DNA from: a candidate division CSSED10-310 bacterium
Lineage (GTDB): Bacteria > CSSED10-310 > JAFGJC01
Assembly (NCBI GenBank): GCA_016927905.1
Contig: JAFGLW010000030.1
Span: 62,001-126,000, forward strand
Length of the DNA: 64,000 nt
Direction of reading: 5' to 3'
Shown here: positions 41,521 through 50,797 of the stretch, in pieces
Position numbering within the stretch: the stretch's first letter is position 1
Layout of the letters: each line of letters opens with the position of its first letter
Made by a program: the position numbers and the translations under genes
Notes under the pieces: model-generated
Database searches by the model: none
Told to the model about the DNA's origin: nothing
The model's input: only the letters and a program-made list of their open reading frames with translations

Positions 41521-42311
41521 CGTTTCGTCCGCAGCTGGTTTCGATCGGGCGATACATGCATGAAAACGAACTCGCGCGGTTCCCGGGCGAATCTCAGGAT
41601 CACCGGCGGCAGAATGCCGCCCGCCGGGTAACCGCATGGAGCGGGTGTGTCCAGGTAACAATCCAGTGCCCGTTTCTTGATATCCGCAACCGGTGCGATA
41701 TCCAGTTTCCCGGCCAGAAATTGGTTTTTTTTCGATGTCTTTTCGGTGGGTGCCAGGATCCATCGCCATACAGGATAATGATGGATTTGGAATGGTTCAT
41801 TCCGGTTTAATACAATCTTTTCGATCAATCCGGCCGTCCGTTCATGATCGGGCAGTCCGTCCCGGGGATGCGGGCAGTAAATCTCCGATGCTTCCCCAAC
41901 GGGGATGAGCGCGGAAATGCGATTTGACAGGTCTTCGAATCCCGGATCGACCGGGCAGGGGATTCCGCCGTCGGGCACATCGAGAACATGGATATTCTCC
42001 CGGGTCACACCCAGATGACCGGTTGCCCGAAAAAACTGATCCAGCCGCAATCCGGCGATCAGATCCGGATCGGCACCGCAACAATGTCGATGAGAAGCCT
42101 CGCCGCGTGTTATCAGAACGATCCGAACCGGAATGCCGGCTTTGCGTTTGCGGGCGATCAGACCGCCGAGGGCAATTGTTTCATCGTCGGGATGCGGTGA
42201 TACTATTGTCGCAGGCCGGCAGGGCAGGGGAATCTCAATGGCTGAACGGACGCATGAACGGTATCGCCATTCAGCCCGGATTGATTTGATCGAGCTGCGA
42301 AATGAAGTCAT
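41517..42311 (-). CDS. PIG-L-family N-acetylglucosaminyl deacetylase
   Basis: A 264-residue LmbE/PIG-L enzyme. The zinc-binding motif PHPDDETIALGGLIARKR is intact, with VRIVLITRGEASHRHC, LDVPDGGIPCPVDPGFEDLS and the second metal-ligand region YCPHPRDGLPDHERTAGLI (His-x3-Asp-His). It deacetylates an N-acetyl sugar, freeing an amine that the neighbouring GNAT-fold protein could re-acylate. ATG 42311 overlaps the previous stop by four bases. Confidence 0.92.
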   Translation of the reverse strand: MTSFRSSIKSIRAEWRYRSCVRSAIEIPLPCRPATIVSPHPDDETIALGGLIARKRKAGIPVRIVLITRGEASHRHCCGADPDLIAGLRLDQFFRATGHLGVTRENIHVLDVPDGGIPCPVDPGFEDLSNRISALIPVGEASEIYCPHPRDGLPDHERTAGLIEKIVLNRNEPFQIHHYPVWRWILAPTEKTSKKNQFLAGKLDIAPVADIKKRALDCYLDTPAPCGYPAGGILPPVILRFAREPREFVFMHVSPDRNQLRTKR

Positions 42312-43561
42312 GAATCCGGCACCGAATTCAGATTGTTCAGGATCCCGGCGTGTTCCGCCAGGATTGTTTTCGGATCGAACATGCCCGGAAGCGATTCGGA
42401 AATCAAGTCTGGAAGTCTCTTTTCGAGCCACAGCCGGTACACGATTCCGAGCATTTCATAGATGGCATCCGGAGATCCGGCATCCGCGGCGAGACCGCCT
42501 CCATGTTCACGGATAAGGTCATGAACCGTGCCGTTTAAGGGGGAAATCGACAGGACCGGGCGTCCGGCCTGAATACAGTCGGTAAATTTGCTGGGCAGGA
42601 ACACCCCTTCGGTGCAGGGAGCTTCAATGATCAGCACCACATCACTGGAAGCCAGCAGGTTCAAGGTGTCCAGATAGGAACACCTGCCGGCGGTCGAAAC
42701 CACCGGTTTCAAACCGTATTTTTCAATCAGTGCGTTCAGAGCGACTTTCTCGACGCCGATGAATTCCACCCGGACAGGTGGTCGGGGATTCCGGGAGTCG
42801 ATCAGCCTGCGCAGGGCGATGAAGAAAGGTTCGGGAGATCTCTCCGCCGACAGATGGCCCGCATGACGGATTGTGAGATGCCCGGAATCGATCTGACCGG
42901 CGGGTGTGTGATCGCAGAGCATCAGATGGGGAATGATCCTCACCCGGTCGGGATGACTGTATTTGAAGTAGGAACAGATGTGCCGGGCCAGGCGTTCACA
43001 GGGAAAAGTGTGGCAATCGGCGGTTTTCAGCACCGATCTGAAATACCGGTCCCATATCCGGATCTGGAATGCCGATCTCCCGGTTCGATAAGGTTTCGGA
43101 AACAGGTAATCCGGCGGGTCGTTCCAGTTGGCGATCCAGGGGATGTGGTTGCGTCGGGAGAAATGCAGTGCAGGAAGATGAGTGAAATCCGATACCGATC
43201 GCGAAATGACCGCATCATAGGGCATCCGCCTGTGCAGTTTCTCCGCCAGCGCCAGGGCATGTCCAGCCCAGCGGACGCCGCCGATCGGGTGATTCAGCCG
43301 GACGGCGGCGAACGAACGCTCCACGATACGCCGCATCCCGCTTCCGTGAGTATAGGCGATTTCGTGAGTGTGAGATTTGAGATCCAGCCAGGGATCGGTC
43401 CAGGCCGTTTCGTAGCTGTCCCCTTCGTCCCGTGCGGATATTATATCGACATGCCATCCGTTCCGGATCATGGCAAGGGCCAGCTTGCTGTTAACCAGGT
43501 TCTCGGAAAAAGAATACGGCGCGAATCCGGAGGCCAAAATCAGAACTCGGGGTTGGTTCAT
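42308..43561 (-). CDS. glycosyltransferase (GT4-like)
   Basis: A 417-residue GT-B protein: PRVLILASGFAPYSFSENLV, VISRSVSDFTHLPALHFSRR, IPWIANWNDPPDYLFPKPYR, LTIRHAGHLSAERSPEPFFI, and the donor region EGVFLPSKFTDCIQAGRPVL. It shares with the gene at 37927 the IPWIA(N/D)..DP motif and the PSK..D...GRPVL region instead of E-x7-E. Function is sugar transfer of unknown specificity. ATG 43561, 33 bases after the pyruvyltransferase stop. Confidence 0.85.
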   Translation of the reverse strand: MNQPRVLILASGFAPYSFSENLVNSKLALAMIRNGWHVDIISARDEGDSYETAWTDPWLDLKSHTHEIAYTHGSGMRRIVERSFAAVRLNHPIGGVRWAGHALALAEKLHRRMPYDAVISRSVSDFTHLPALHFSRRNHIPWIANWNDPPDYLFPKPYRTGRSAFQIRIWDRYFRSVLKTADCHTFPCERLARHICSYFKYSHPDRVRIIPHLMLCDHTPAGQIDSGHLTIRHAGHLSAERSPEPFFIALRRLIDSRNPRPPVRVEFIGVEKVALNALIEKYGLKPVVSTAGRCSYLDTLNLLASSDVVLIIEAPCTEGVFLPSKFTDCIQAGRPVLSISPLNGTVHDLIREHGGGLAADAGSPDAIYEMLGIVYRLWLEKRLPDLISESLPGMFDPKTILAEHAGILNNLNSVPDS

Positions 43562-43594
43562 CGATGAATCACCCGGGTGAAAATCATTTGGATA

Positions 43595-44854
43595 TCACCG
43601 GCTTGCGAATCCGGTCAGCATGGCCTGAAAATCAGCCTGAACCCTGTTTCCGAAATCCCGGCTCCCGGCAAACTCCAACTGCCCGATCTCGTCGCATCGC
43701 TCCGACAACCGGTCAAACAGCGATCGGAGATGATCCGGATTGAGATGACGGTCCGGAATGCAGTATTCCGCCAGATCGAACTGCGCCATGAAATCCTCCG
43801 TTTTTTTATGATATGCAATGGCGATCAGCGGTGTGCCGGCGGTCAGTGCAAAGATGACGGAATGCGTTTTATGACCGATGAACAGCCGGCACCCGGCCAC
43901 TTGTCTCAAGTGTTCCGGCGTATCCAGATCCCGGTCCTCGACCGACGCTTTGTCTCCGGACTTCATCCGTTGAATCACACTCCGGATCACCCCGCGGTCG
44001 TCGCTGCCGCCCGATTTCAGCTCCATCGGAAAAAACCGTGCCGAATATCCGCGGTTCACGGCATGATCCGCGATTTCGGCTATGATTTTGATATAGCTGT
44101 CATAAGCTTCAGGTGACCTGGCCTGAGCACCGTAAATTGCGATCCCCGCCACCGGTTCCCTGTCCGAGGGGAAGATATAATCCTTCTGCAGATCATGCAG
44201 TCCCAGCACGGATTCGCTGGTCTGCTGAACTCGGGATGTATCGAGATCAAGGTCCTGCAGAACCCGCTTGGATTGCTCATCCCGCACGATCACGGCGGCA
44301 GCTCCGCTCAGAATATGCCGGACAAGCTGCCGGTTCCGCATATCTTCGAAATCAAGCGGGCCAATGGATTGCGACCATAAAACCAGTCGTTTTCCTGTTT
44401 TCAGGGTCAGGGCCATATCGTACAACTGACCGGAAACGGCATCCCGGGCCAGGATGGTGGTGATGTGGTGCCCACCGGCGCTGATCACCAGATCGGCAGT
44501 CCTCATGGCCCGATAGAATGCAGCGTTACACAGGAATCTGGCGGGAACAGCTTGTTTTCCCGAAATCAACCCGCGCCGTAAAATGGAATACATTCCCGGG
44601 AAACAACGGTGTTTCAATCCGGCCAGCCGCCGCCTGAACCCGCCGGGATTCTCCGGCATCTCGACATTGAATCCCCACGGCACCCATTTGACGGATGAAA
44701 ACATTTCCCCGCCGGAATTTTTCCACCGGGTCCGGTCATGGGCTGAAACCGTGATGGATTCCACCGGCCCCTTCTTCAATTCGCGAACGAGAAAATACAG
44801 CATGGCCCGGTCGCCTTTATTGCTGGAATAATGGTTGATGACCAATACATTCAT
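43595..44854 (-). CDS. polysaccharide pyruvyl transferase family protein
   Basis: A 419-residue protein of the CsaB/WcaK pyruvyl-transferase family: MNVLVINHYSSNKGDRAMLY, ADLVISAGGHHITTI, RLVLWSQSIGPLDFEDMRNR, AAVIVRDEQSKRVLQDLDLD, AGCRLFIGHKTHSVIFALTA and GTPLIAIAYHKKTEDFMAQF. It would put a pyruvate ketal on a sugar using phosphoenolpyruvate. The ATG at 44854 overlaps the nitroreductase stop (ATGA). The nitroreductase-pyruvyltransferase pair recurs in polysaccharide loci. Which sugar is modified cannot be told. Confidence 0.9.
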   Translation of the reverse strand: MNVLVINHYSSNKGDRAMLYFLVRELKKGPVESITVSAHDRTRWKNSGGEMFSSVKWVPWGFNVEMPENPGGFRRRLAGLKHRCFPGMYSILRRGLISGKQAVPARFLCNAAFYRAMRTADLVISAGGHHITTILARDAVSGQLYDMALTLKTGKRLVLWSQSIGPLDFEDMRNRQLVRHILSGAAAVIVRDEQSKRVLQDLDLDTSRVQQTSESVLGLHDLQKDYIFPSDREPVAGIAIYGAQARSPEAYDSYIKIIAEIADHAVNRGYSARFFPMELKSGGSDDRGVIRSVIQRMKSGDKASVEDRDLDTPEHLRQVAGCRLFIGHKTHSVIFALTAGTPLIAIAYHKKTEDFMAQFDLAEYCIPDRHLNPDHLRSLFDRLSERCDEIGQLEFAGSRDFGNRVQADFQAMLTGFASR

Positions 44855-45864
44855 TCCGGAGCTTTCTTCATCTGAGGAGTTCCCTGTTCCGCCGGGCCGC
44901 CCTGTCCGGTGATATCCCGGTATACCCGTGTATTCTCTACGGACTTGGTCTGCATCGGCGCCACGCCGTGGTCCGGATACCCCATGATTCCACAGAAGAC
45001 GATTTGAAAATGTCCGGGTATGCTCAACAGCTCCCGCAACATCGCCTGATCGGACTTTCCGGCGTGACACCAGCTCAGCAGCGTTAGACTCAATCCCAGC
45101 GCGGAAGCGACCAGGCAACAGTTCTGTGCACCCAGCGAAACATCGATGGCGGGCAGGGACATCTCCGCCGGGAGAACATACGAGCGCAGATCGGCGCAGA
45201 ATGCCATGAATATGGGCGTGAAATCCGAAAAACACGTCGCTCCCAGACAGGTTTTCCTGCACCGTTCGGCCAGCCCGGGATCGTCGGTAACGAACACCCT
45301 GGCGGTCTGCCGGTTGCAGCTTCGCGGCGCTCGGTTGATCACATCGATAACCCGGTCAATGGTTTCCCGGTCGATCCGCTTCGATAAAAAGGAGCGGATG
45401 GATCTCCGGCTGCGGATGATCTTCTCCAGTGTTTCCAGTTCCCCGGGTTTCGCCGGTCCGGGAGCGGCGGGGCGCGAATCGGCGGGCCGGTCCTGCATCA
45501 GCCGGTATCTTTCAAGGGTCTGTTCGGCCCACCGGATCGACGGGTCGTCTGCGTACAGGGGAGATTGAATGTGCGAAAGTGCATCCAGGCTGAGCCGGTA
45601 AAAAGAAACGCTGTGTCCGGCTTCAAAATCGCACCGTTCCATCCCTTTATCCATGATATGAACATATTTCCGGAGTGTCGCGGACCAGTATTCCTCGTCG
45701 AGATTTATCCCGCGAGTGGTTTCGTCGCGTATACGCTCGATCGTGTCGATGATTTCCGCGTAGACGGAAGGCACCAGAGCGGGTTTCCGCAACGTGCGCA
45801 CCCAACGTTCGGGCAAAAAGCACCGGACAAGCCGGCCCAGCCGTTTGGTGATGAATCGAATCAT
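44851..45864 (-). CDS. nitroreductase-family flavoprotein of polysaccharide locus
   Basis: A 337-residue protein. Residues about 1-135 form a helical, charged N-terminal region of unknown fold (PSVYAEIIDTIERIRDETTR). Residues about 140-320 form a nitroreductase FMN domain (EKIIRSRRSIRSFLSKRIDR, INRAPRSCNRQTARVFVTDD, IDVSLGAQNCCLVASALGLS, CGIMGYPD). The FMN-binding RSRRSIRSF motif is intact. It is unusually rich in cysteine (SCNRQ, RCRKTCLGATC, AFCAD, NCC). Likely an FMN-dependent redox enzyme; substrate unknown. ATG 45864 overlaps the flippase stop. Confidence 0.83.
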   Translation of the reverse strand: MIRFITKRLGRLVRCFLPERWVRTLRKPALVPSVYAEIIDTIERIRDETTRGINLDEEYWSATLRKYVHIMDKGMERCDFEAGHSVSFYRLSLDALSHIQSPLYADDPSIRWAEQTLERYRLMQDRPADSRPAAPGPAKPGELETLEKIIRSRRSIRSFLSKRIDRETIDRVIDVINRAPRSCNRQTARVFVTDDPGLAERCRKTCLGATCFSDFTPIFMAFCADLRSYVLPAEMSLPAIDVSLGAQNCCLVASALGLSLTLLSWCHAGKSDQAMLRELLSIPGHFQIVFCGIMGYPDHGVAPMQTKSVENTRVYRDITGQGGPAEQGTPQMKKAPE

Positions 45865-47504
45865 GAACTGCCCTTTCCCCACCCGGTGAAACGTTTCAAC
45901 CGGTCGGCCAACATCCTGATTGAACTCTGTTCTTTGCCTGATATCAATTCATAGCCGACAATAACGGTTGTATTCAGAGTGAAGAGGATACCTCCCACCA
46001 GGATCAGGCCGGGCCAGCTGAGATTCTCCGGAAACCAAGTTCGCATCCAGAACGAGATTCCCAGCATGAGGAACGAGAGGAATATCGGAACGAATATGAA
46101 GCGGAGAAGAGGACGGAACTGATTTTTCTTGAATAGGGAATACCAGGTAAAAAGAATGGCGGCAAACCCCCACAGCGGTGAAATGCAGAAACTGTAACCG
46201 GCACCCGCCAGACCATACATCGGGATCAGGATCAGATCCGCCAGGACGATGGTCATCGAAGTGCAGATCACCAGGATCAGATAGTATTGAGGTTTGCCCA
46301 TACCGCGGAACAGGGACTGATAGGGAAGAAACGCACCGCGGACAATACAGCTTCCGGCAATAAGCGTGCCGACAAAACCGCTTTGTATTGTGAATTCCTC
46401 CGAGATCCAGAGTTTCATGAAATCAGTCAGCACAGCGGTCAGGGGAACGAACAGCATCGAAGTGATGCAGACGAGGAGACTCGAGGATCGCAGAAAGAGT
46501 TTTTCCCGAGAGCCGGTTTCCTCCATGCTGCTGAATCTGGGCATCAGTACGGCTGCGGCCGATCCCGCCAGGGTCATGATCCGGAAAGCCAGATCCTGGG
46601 GCACGGCAAAATATGCAACCGCTCCCGAACCGACCAGAATACCGAGCAGCATCCGGTCCGCATGCTGCCATATGATCCCGAAAATCTGACTCAAAAAAGC
46701 GAAGACGCCATAATTGAAAATCTCCCTCAGTGCTCCGGGTGAAACCGAAGGGGTGATCCGGATTCCCGGTAGAATCCGTCTGGCGATGATGCTGTAGACC
46801 GTCAAAGTAAACAACGAAAGCGCCATATTCCACCCGATCAATCCGGTCACACCATATCCGAGCAGCACAACCGTAACCGCTCCGGCAACCCGCAAAATAC
46901 TTTCCAGCATCAAGACGCGTGCGTTGATGTCGTAGCGGAGAAGCGCTTGCGGTACCGCGAGATACGGCCCGCTGCAAAACCGGAACAGAAATGAAAAGGC
47001 GGTGATCTTCAAAAGGGAAGCTGCCAGAATCATGTCCTGGGGAGAAAATTTGAATAGGGCGGCAATCCGATTCGATCCGAAGAAAAGAAAGGAAGCAGCC
47101 GCCATCCCCATGACCAGGTAGATTGAAATCGTTGCCCGCAGAACCCGCTCAGCCCCGTTAAAATCTCTTTTGCCGTAATAATACGCAACAAAACGCAAAG
47201 TGGCTTCCCCCAGGCCCAGATCCAGGACACCCAGAAATCCGCTGACCGACATGAGCAGAAGATACAGACCGTAATGAACTTCACCGATCCGGGAAATCAG
47301 AAACGGCGCCAGGAAGAAAACCACAATCATGGACCACACCGTTCCCAGAACATTCCAAGAAATGTTGTTCAGGAGTGATCGGGATTCACGCGGCAGCGAG
47401 CGGTTCCGAAAGATCCGATCATCTGGTGTGATCCCGCCGGGCGAATCTGGTATCAGTGGATCGGGTTGCGCCGCATGCGGTTCGGAATGATGATCAGCCG
47501 GCAT
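45861..47504 (-). CDS. Wzx-like polysaccharide flippase (MATE/MVF fold)
   Basis: A 547-residue membrane protein with about 12-14 helices. A long hydrophilic N-terminal arm (about 45 residues) precedes NNISWNVLGTVWSMIVVFFL and GEVHYGLYLLLMSVSGFLGV, the start of the polysaccharide-biosynthesis/flippase fold; later segments include ILVGSGAVAYFAVPQDLAFR and FRGMGKPQYYLILVICTSM. It moves lipid-linked repeat units across the inner membrane. ATG 47504 overlaps the WecB-like stop by 11 bases; a later start is possible because the arm is not conserved. Confidence 0.9.
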   Translation of the reverse strand: MPADHHSEPHAAQPDPLIPDSPGGITPDDRIFRNRSLPRESRSLLNNISWNVLGTVWSMIVVFFLAPFLISRIGEVHYGLYLLLMSVSGFLGVLDLGLGEATLRFVAYYYGKRDFNGAERVLRATISIYLVMGMAAASFLFFGSNRIAALFKFSPQDMILAASLLKITAFSFLFRFCSGPYLAVPQALLRYDINARVLMLESILRVAGAVTVVLLGYGVTGLIGWNMALSLFTLTVYSIIARRILPGIRITPSVSPGALREIFNYGVFAFLSQIFGIIWQHADRMLLGILVGSGAVAYFAVPQDLAFRIMTLAGSAAAVLMPRFSSMEETGSREKLFLRSSSLLVCITSMLFVPLTAVLTDFMKLWISEEFTIQSGFVGTLIAGSCIVRGAFLPYQSLFRGMGKPQYYLILVICTSMTIVLADLILIPMYGLAGAGYSFCISPLWGFAAILFTWYSLFKKNQFRPLLRFIFVPIFLSFLMLGISFWMRTWFPENLSWPGLILVGGILFTLNTTVIVGYELISGKEQSSIRMLADRLKRFTGWGKGSS

Positions 47505-48645
47505 GACAATCCAGATATTCCAGGATGATTTTGAGGATTCGCTGGGAGGCCTTGCCATCTCCGAACGGATTGGCAATACCGGTCATGGCCCGATATGCTT
47601 CGCTGGAGGTCAGCAATTCCGATACATGGTGGAAAATACTCCGGGCGGAGGTTCCGATCAACCGGGCCGCGCCGGATGCGACCGCTTCCGGCCGCTCCGT
47701 GGTATCCCGCATGACCAGGACCGGTTTACCCAGACTGGGGGCTTCCTCCTGAATACCGCCTGAATCGGTAAGGATGAAACGACACCGCTCCATCAATGTA
47801 ATGAATTCCAGGTAGGGCAGCGGTTCGATGATGTGAACGTTGGGATGCGGCTTGAGAATGCGGTTGACGGGCTCCCTGACATTGGGATTCAGATGCGCCG
47901 GATAGACAAACTCGACTTCCCGAAATCGCTCCGCCGAAAGGGCGATGCCCCGGCAGATCGATTCGAATCCGGAACCAAAACTCTCTCTCCGATGGCCGGT
48001 GATCATCACAGTCGGACGGGCCGGACCGGTTTCACCCGGATCAAATGGTATTCCGGATATCCGGATCCGCATGCGGTTTGATTGTTCCAGTCCGAGCAGG
48101 AGGGCGTCTATGACCGTGTTGCCGGTCACGTGGATCCGACCGGCCGGGATACCTTCATGGAGTAAATTGTCACGAGCTCCCGCAGTGGGAGCCAGATGGA
48201 GGGATGCCAAATGCGAAGTCATGATCCGGTTGGCTTCTTCCGGAAAGGGCGCGGACAGATTCCCCGTTCTCAGGCCGGCTTCCAGATGACCGGTGGGGAT
48301 TCTCAGGTAAAAAGCCGCCAGCGCGGCACAGAAGGTTGTGGTCGTATCCCCCTGCACCAGAACCATATCCGGGGTTTCCCGGACCAGATATGCGTGAATC
48401 GATGTGAGCAGGTCTGCGGTCAGCCGGTCCAGCTGCTGATTGGGCCGCATGACGTCGAGATCGGCATCCGGCAAGATGTTGAAAATATTCAGCGCTTGAT
48501 CCAGCATTTCCCGGTGCTGGGCCGTGACGCAGATGTGGCAGGAGAATGCGGGGTCTTGCCTGAGCAGGCGGATGACCGGCGCGAATTTGATCGTCTCCGG
48601 CCGGGTACCGAATATCACCGATATTTTATGAATGCTCCGGTTCAA
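47494..48645 (-). CDS. wecB: UDP-N-acetylglucosamine 2-epimerase (WecB-like)
   Basis: A 383-residue non-hydrolysing epimerase with the classical motifs VIFGTRPETIKFAPVIRLLR, VLVQGDTTTTFCAALAAFYL, HLEAGLRTGNLSAPFPEEAN, MITGHRRESFGSGFESICRG and LTDSGGIQEEAPSLGKPVLV. It makes UDP-ManNAc from UDP-GlcNAc. It belongs to the canonical WecB type, unlike the GARPNxMK type at 24643, so the locus likely needs two different 2-epimerisations. TTG start at 48645, directly after the kinase stop, with GGGAG upstream. Confidence 0.95.
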   Translation of the reverse strand: MNRSIHKISVIFGTRPETIKFAPVIRLLRQDPAFSCHICVTAQHREMLDQALNIFNILPDADLDVMRPNQQLDRLTADLLTSIHAYLVRETPDMVLVQGDTTTTFCAALAAFYLRIPTGHLEAGLRTGNLSAPFPEEANRIMTSHLASLHLAPTAGARDNLLHEGIPAGRIHVTGNTVIDALLLGLEQSNRMRIRISGIPFDPGETGPARPTVMITGHRRESFGSGFESICRGIALSAERFREVEFVYPAHLNPNVREPVNRILKPHPNVHIIEPLPYLEFITLMERCRFILTDSGGIQEEAPSLGKPVLVMRDTTERPEAVASGAARLIGTSARSIFHHVSELLTSSEAYRAMTGIANPFGDGKASQRILKIILEYLDCHAG

Positions 48646-49401
48646 TTAACTCCCGTGCTGTTCCGATTCGGAGGGCTCATCCTTGTAGTAAGAGGAATAA
48701 TAATGCGGGTAATTATGATAGTAGTAGTATCGGTCCCGTTTGGGATTGATGCGCGAAAGGATGATGCCCAGAATGTCACCCCCCAGATCCTTGATGGTCC
48801 GGACGACCTGCCTGACCGTCCGGACTTTGGTCATACCGGCGCGTACGACAATGTAGATCGCATCCACTTTCCTGACCAGAACACCCACATCCGATACGAC
48901 TCCGGCGGGCGGTGAATCCATCACGATCATGTCGTACTCGGTCTTGAGATGTTCCAGCATGGCGGAGAAAAGGGGAGATCCCAGGATTTCGGTGGTATGT
49001 CGTGTGAATTTTCCCGCCGGCAGGATACTCAGATTCGGCACCAGGGTTTTAACGACGGGGGCCGGCATTTGGTTGTCGGACAGCAGAATATCGGTAACGC
49101 CGGGCTTTCTCGGTATGTCGAATCCCAGGTGGATGGACGGTTTCCTTAAATCCGTATCGATGAGCAGCGTTTTAATATGAGCGATGGCGCACATCTGGGC
49201 AAGATTGCAGGCAACCGTTGTCTTGCCTTCCTGTTCGATCGCACTGGTGATCAGGATGATATTCCCTTTTTCACCGGAGTTCGGTTGGACGGAGGTCTGG
49301 ATCTGCAACCGCAACATGCGGAAAGCCTCCGCAAGCGGATCGGTGGTGCTTTCATAATCGGCAAGGAATATTTTGCGGTATTTCCGGGGCTGGGCAGGCA
49401 T
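48646..49401 (-). CDS. BY-kinase (CpsD/CapB-family tyrosine autokinase)
   Basis: A 251-residue cytoplasmic bacterial tyrosine kinase. Walker A is SAIEQEGKTTVACNLA (the usual Pro-Gly before EGK is replaced by Glu-Gln), Walker A' is TLLIDTDLRKPSIH and Walker B YDMIVMDSPPAG. The C-terminal tail is a tyrosine cluster, YYYYHNYPHYYSSYY, the autophosphorylation region. It is encoded apart from its co-polymerase, four bases downstream of the Wzz gene. Such kinases control chain length and export by cycling between phospho-states. Confidence 0.93.
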   Translation of the reverse strand: MPAQPRKYRKIFLADYESTTDPLAEAFRMLRLQIQTSVQPNSGEKGNIILITSAIEQEGKTTVACNLAQMCAIAHIKTLLIDTDLRKPSIHLGFDIPRKPGVTDILLSDNQMPAPVVKTLVPNLSILPAGKFTRHTTEILGSPLFSAMLEHLKTEYDMIVMDSPPAGVVSDVGVLVRKVDAIYIVVRAGMTKVRTVRQVVRTIKDLGGDILGIILSRINPKRDRYYYYHNYPHYYSSYYKDEPSESEQHGS

Positions 49402-49405
49402 AACG

Positions 49406-50764
49406 TCACTCCTTCTCGGGGATCATTCCCACCACCGGGATTCCCACGAGCCGCTCGACATCTTCGGGAGTTCGGAAGGTGGGCTCGATGTAATCCAGAA
49501 GAATGGCGAATCCGCAACCAAGAACTGCACCGACGATCAGGGCCATGAAAATATTGCGGGGGGTTTGCTTGGATACCGGCGATCCGGGCACCCGGGGCGG
49601 TTCGATAACGGTGATGGACGTGGATTCGATCTTGCCTTTCAGGTCGGTTTTCTTGAGTTCTTCCAGAAGGCTGTTGTACAGCTCTGAATTCGTTTTGACT
49701 TCCCGCTCAAGAATGCGGTATTGAAGCTCTTTCTGGGCGATGTCCTGAGCGTTTTTCTTGTAATTTTCGATTGATTTTTTGAGCATGAACACTTGATCGT
49801 TCAGCGTTCTGAGCCTCATGGACATCGCCGAAATCGTATGGGTCTTCTCCGATTCAATCCGGGTGCGCAGGTTATCGATCTGCTCCGTTATTTCGACTAT
49901 TTTGGGATGTTTTCCCTTGAAGATTTTCAGGTTTTCGGTCAGATCGGCACGCGCTGAATTGTATTGATTCATAAGTTCCGTAACCGACTCGATGCCCTGG
50001 CTCTGAAATGCGATATCCGAAACAGGAGGTCCCTGGGCCTGGGCCTGCTGCAACCTGTCGAGTTCCACCTGCAGCTGCAGCCGTGCGGATTCGACCGAAC
50101 TCAGTTCGGTGGTGGCGTTGATAATTCTGCGGCTCTCCTCAGCTTGCTGTTCCTCAAAAGACAGCACCATTATTTCCTGTTTGTAGTTCTGAAAGTTCTC
50201 TTCCGCAACTTCAACTTTTTCTTTCTGTTCCGCAAGCTGCTCCGTCATCCAGATCAATGTTTCCCTGGATTGCTGAAGTTTGTTCTCCATCATCTGAGCG
50301 CGGAACGCCTTGACGATCGCCTGGATCATCAGGTAAGAATGTTCCGGATTTCCCGATAAACTCGATATCTCTACCAGACATTGCGTCCGGTAGCCCCGGT
50401 TGTCTTCCATGTTGGGGAAATCTACCGTGAAATCACCGCTGGAAACCCGGATATCCTTTCCGATCATGTCCCGGATTTTCTCCATGACCGATGACGACAT
50501 GATGTAATGCTCAATGATTTCGGAATCGATGGGCTGCGGCATCCGGAAATATCCGGGGCCGGTTCCGATGATCTGCCCCTGGTTTTCGATCAGGATCTGC
50601 GTGGAGGATCTGTAAAGGTCGGGTTTGGTGTACAAATGGATCGCAGCAAGCGAAACGCAGAACAGGATGCAGAAAAAAACCAATCGGATATGCCTGCGGA
50701 TCGAGTACCAATAAAATTTCAGCGGTATCTCATAATCAATTGAAAAACCGTCTCGTGTATTCAT
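49406..50764 (-). CDS. Wzz-type polysaccharide co-polymerase with GNVR domain
   Basis: A 452-residue inner-membrane protein: one helix near 25-45 (LVFFCILFCVSLAAIHLYT), Wzz domain at about 10-130, a long periplasmic coiled coil (about 165-360, rich in Glu/Gln and Lys), GNVR region (ELQYRILEREVKTNSELYNS, LLEELKKTDLKG) and a second helix near 410-430 (IFMALIVGAVLGCGFAILLD) followed by the EPTFRTPEDVERLVGIPVVG tail that contacts the kinase. It determines chain length and connects polymerisation to export. ATG 50764 has GGAAAG upstream. Confidence 0.93.
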   Translation of the reverse strand: MNTRDGFSIDYEIPLKFYWYSIRRHIRLVFFCILFCVSLAAIHLYTKPDLYRSSTQILIENQGQIIGTGPGYFRMPQPIDSEIIEHYIMSSSVMEKIRDMIGKDIRVSSGDFTVDFPNMEDNRGYRTQCLVEISSLSGNPEHSYLMIQAIVKAFRAQMMENKLQQSRETLIWMTEQLAEQKEKVEVAEENFQNYKQEIMVLSFEEQQAEESRRIINATTELSSVESARLQLQVELDRLQQAQAQGPPVSDIAFQSQGIESVTELMNQYNSARADLTENLKIFKGKHPKIVEITEQIDNLRTRIESEKTHTISAMSMRLRTLNDQVFMLKKSIENYKKNAQDIAQKELQYRILEREVKTNSELYNSLLEELKKTDLKGKIESTSITVIEPPRVPGSPVSKQTPRNIFMALIVGAVLGCGFAILLDYIEPTFRTPEDVERLVGIPVVGMIPEKE

Positions 50765-50797
50765 GGACCGGACTTTCCAGACAAGCAAAAACCGGTA

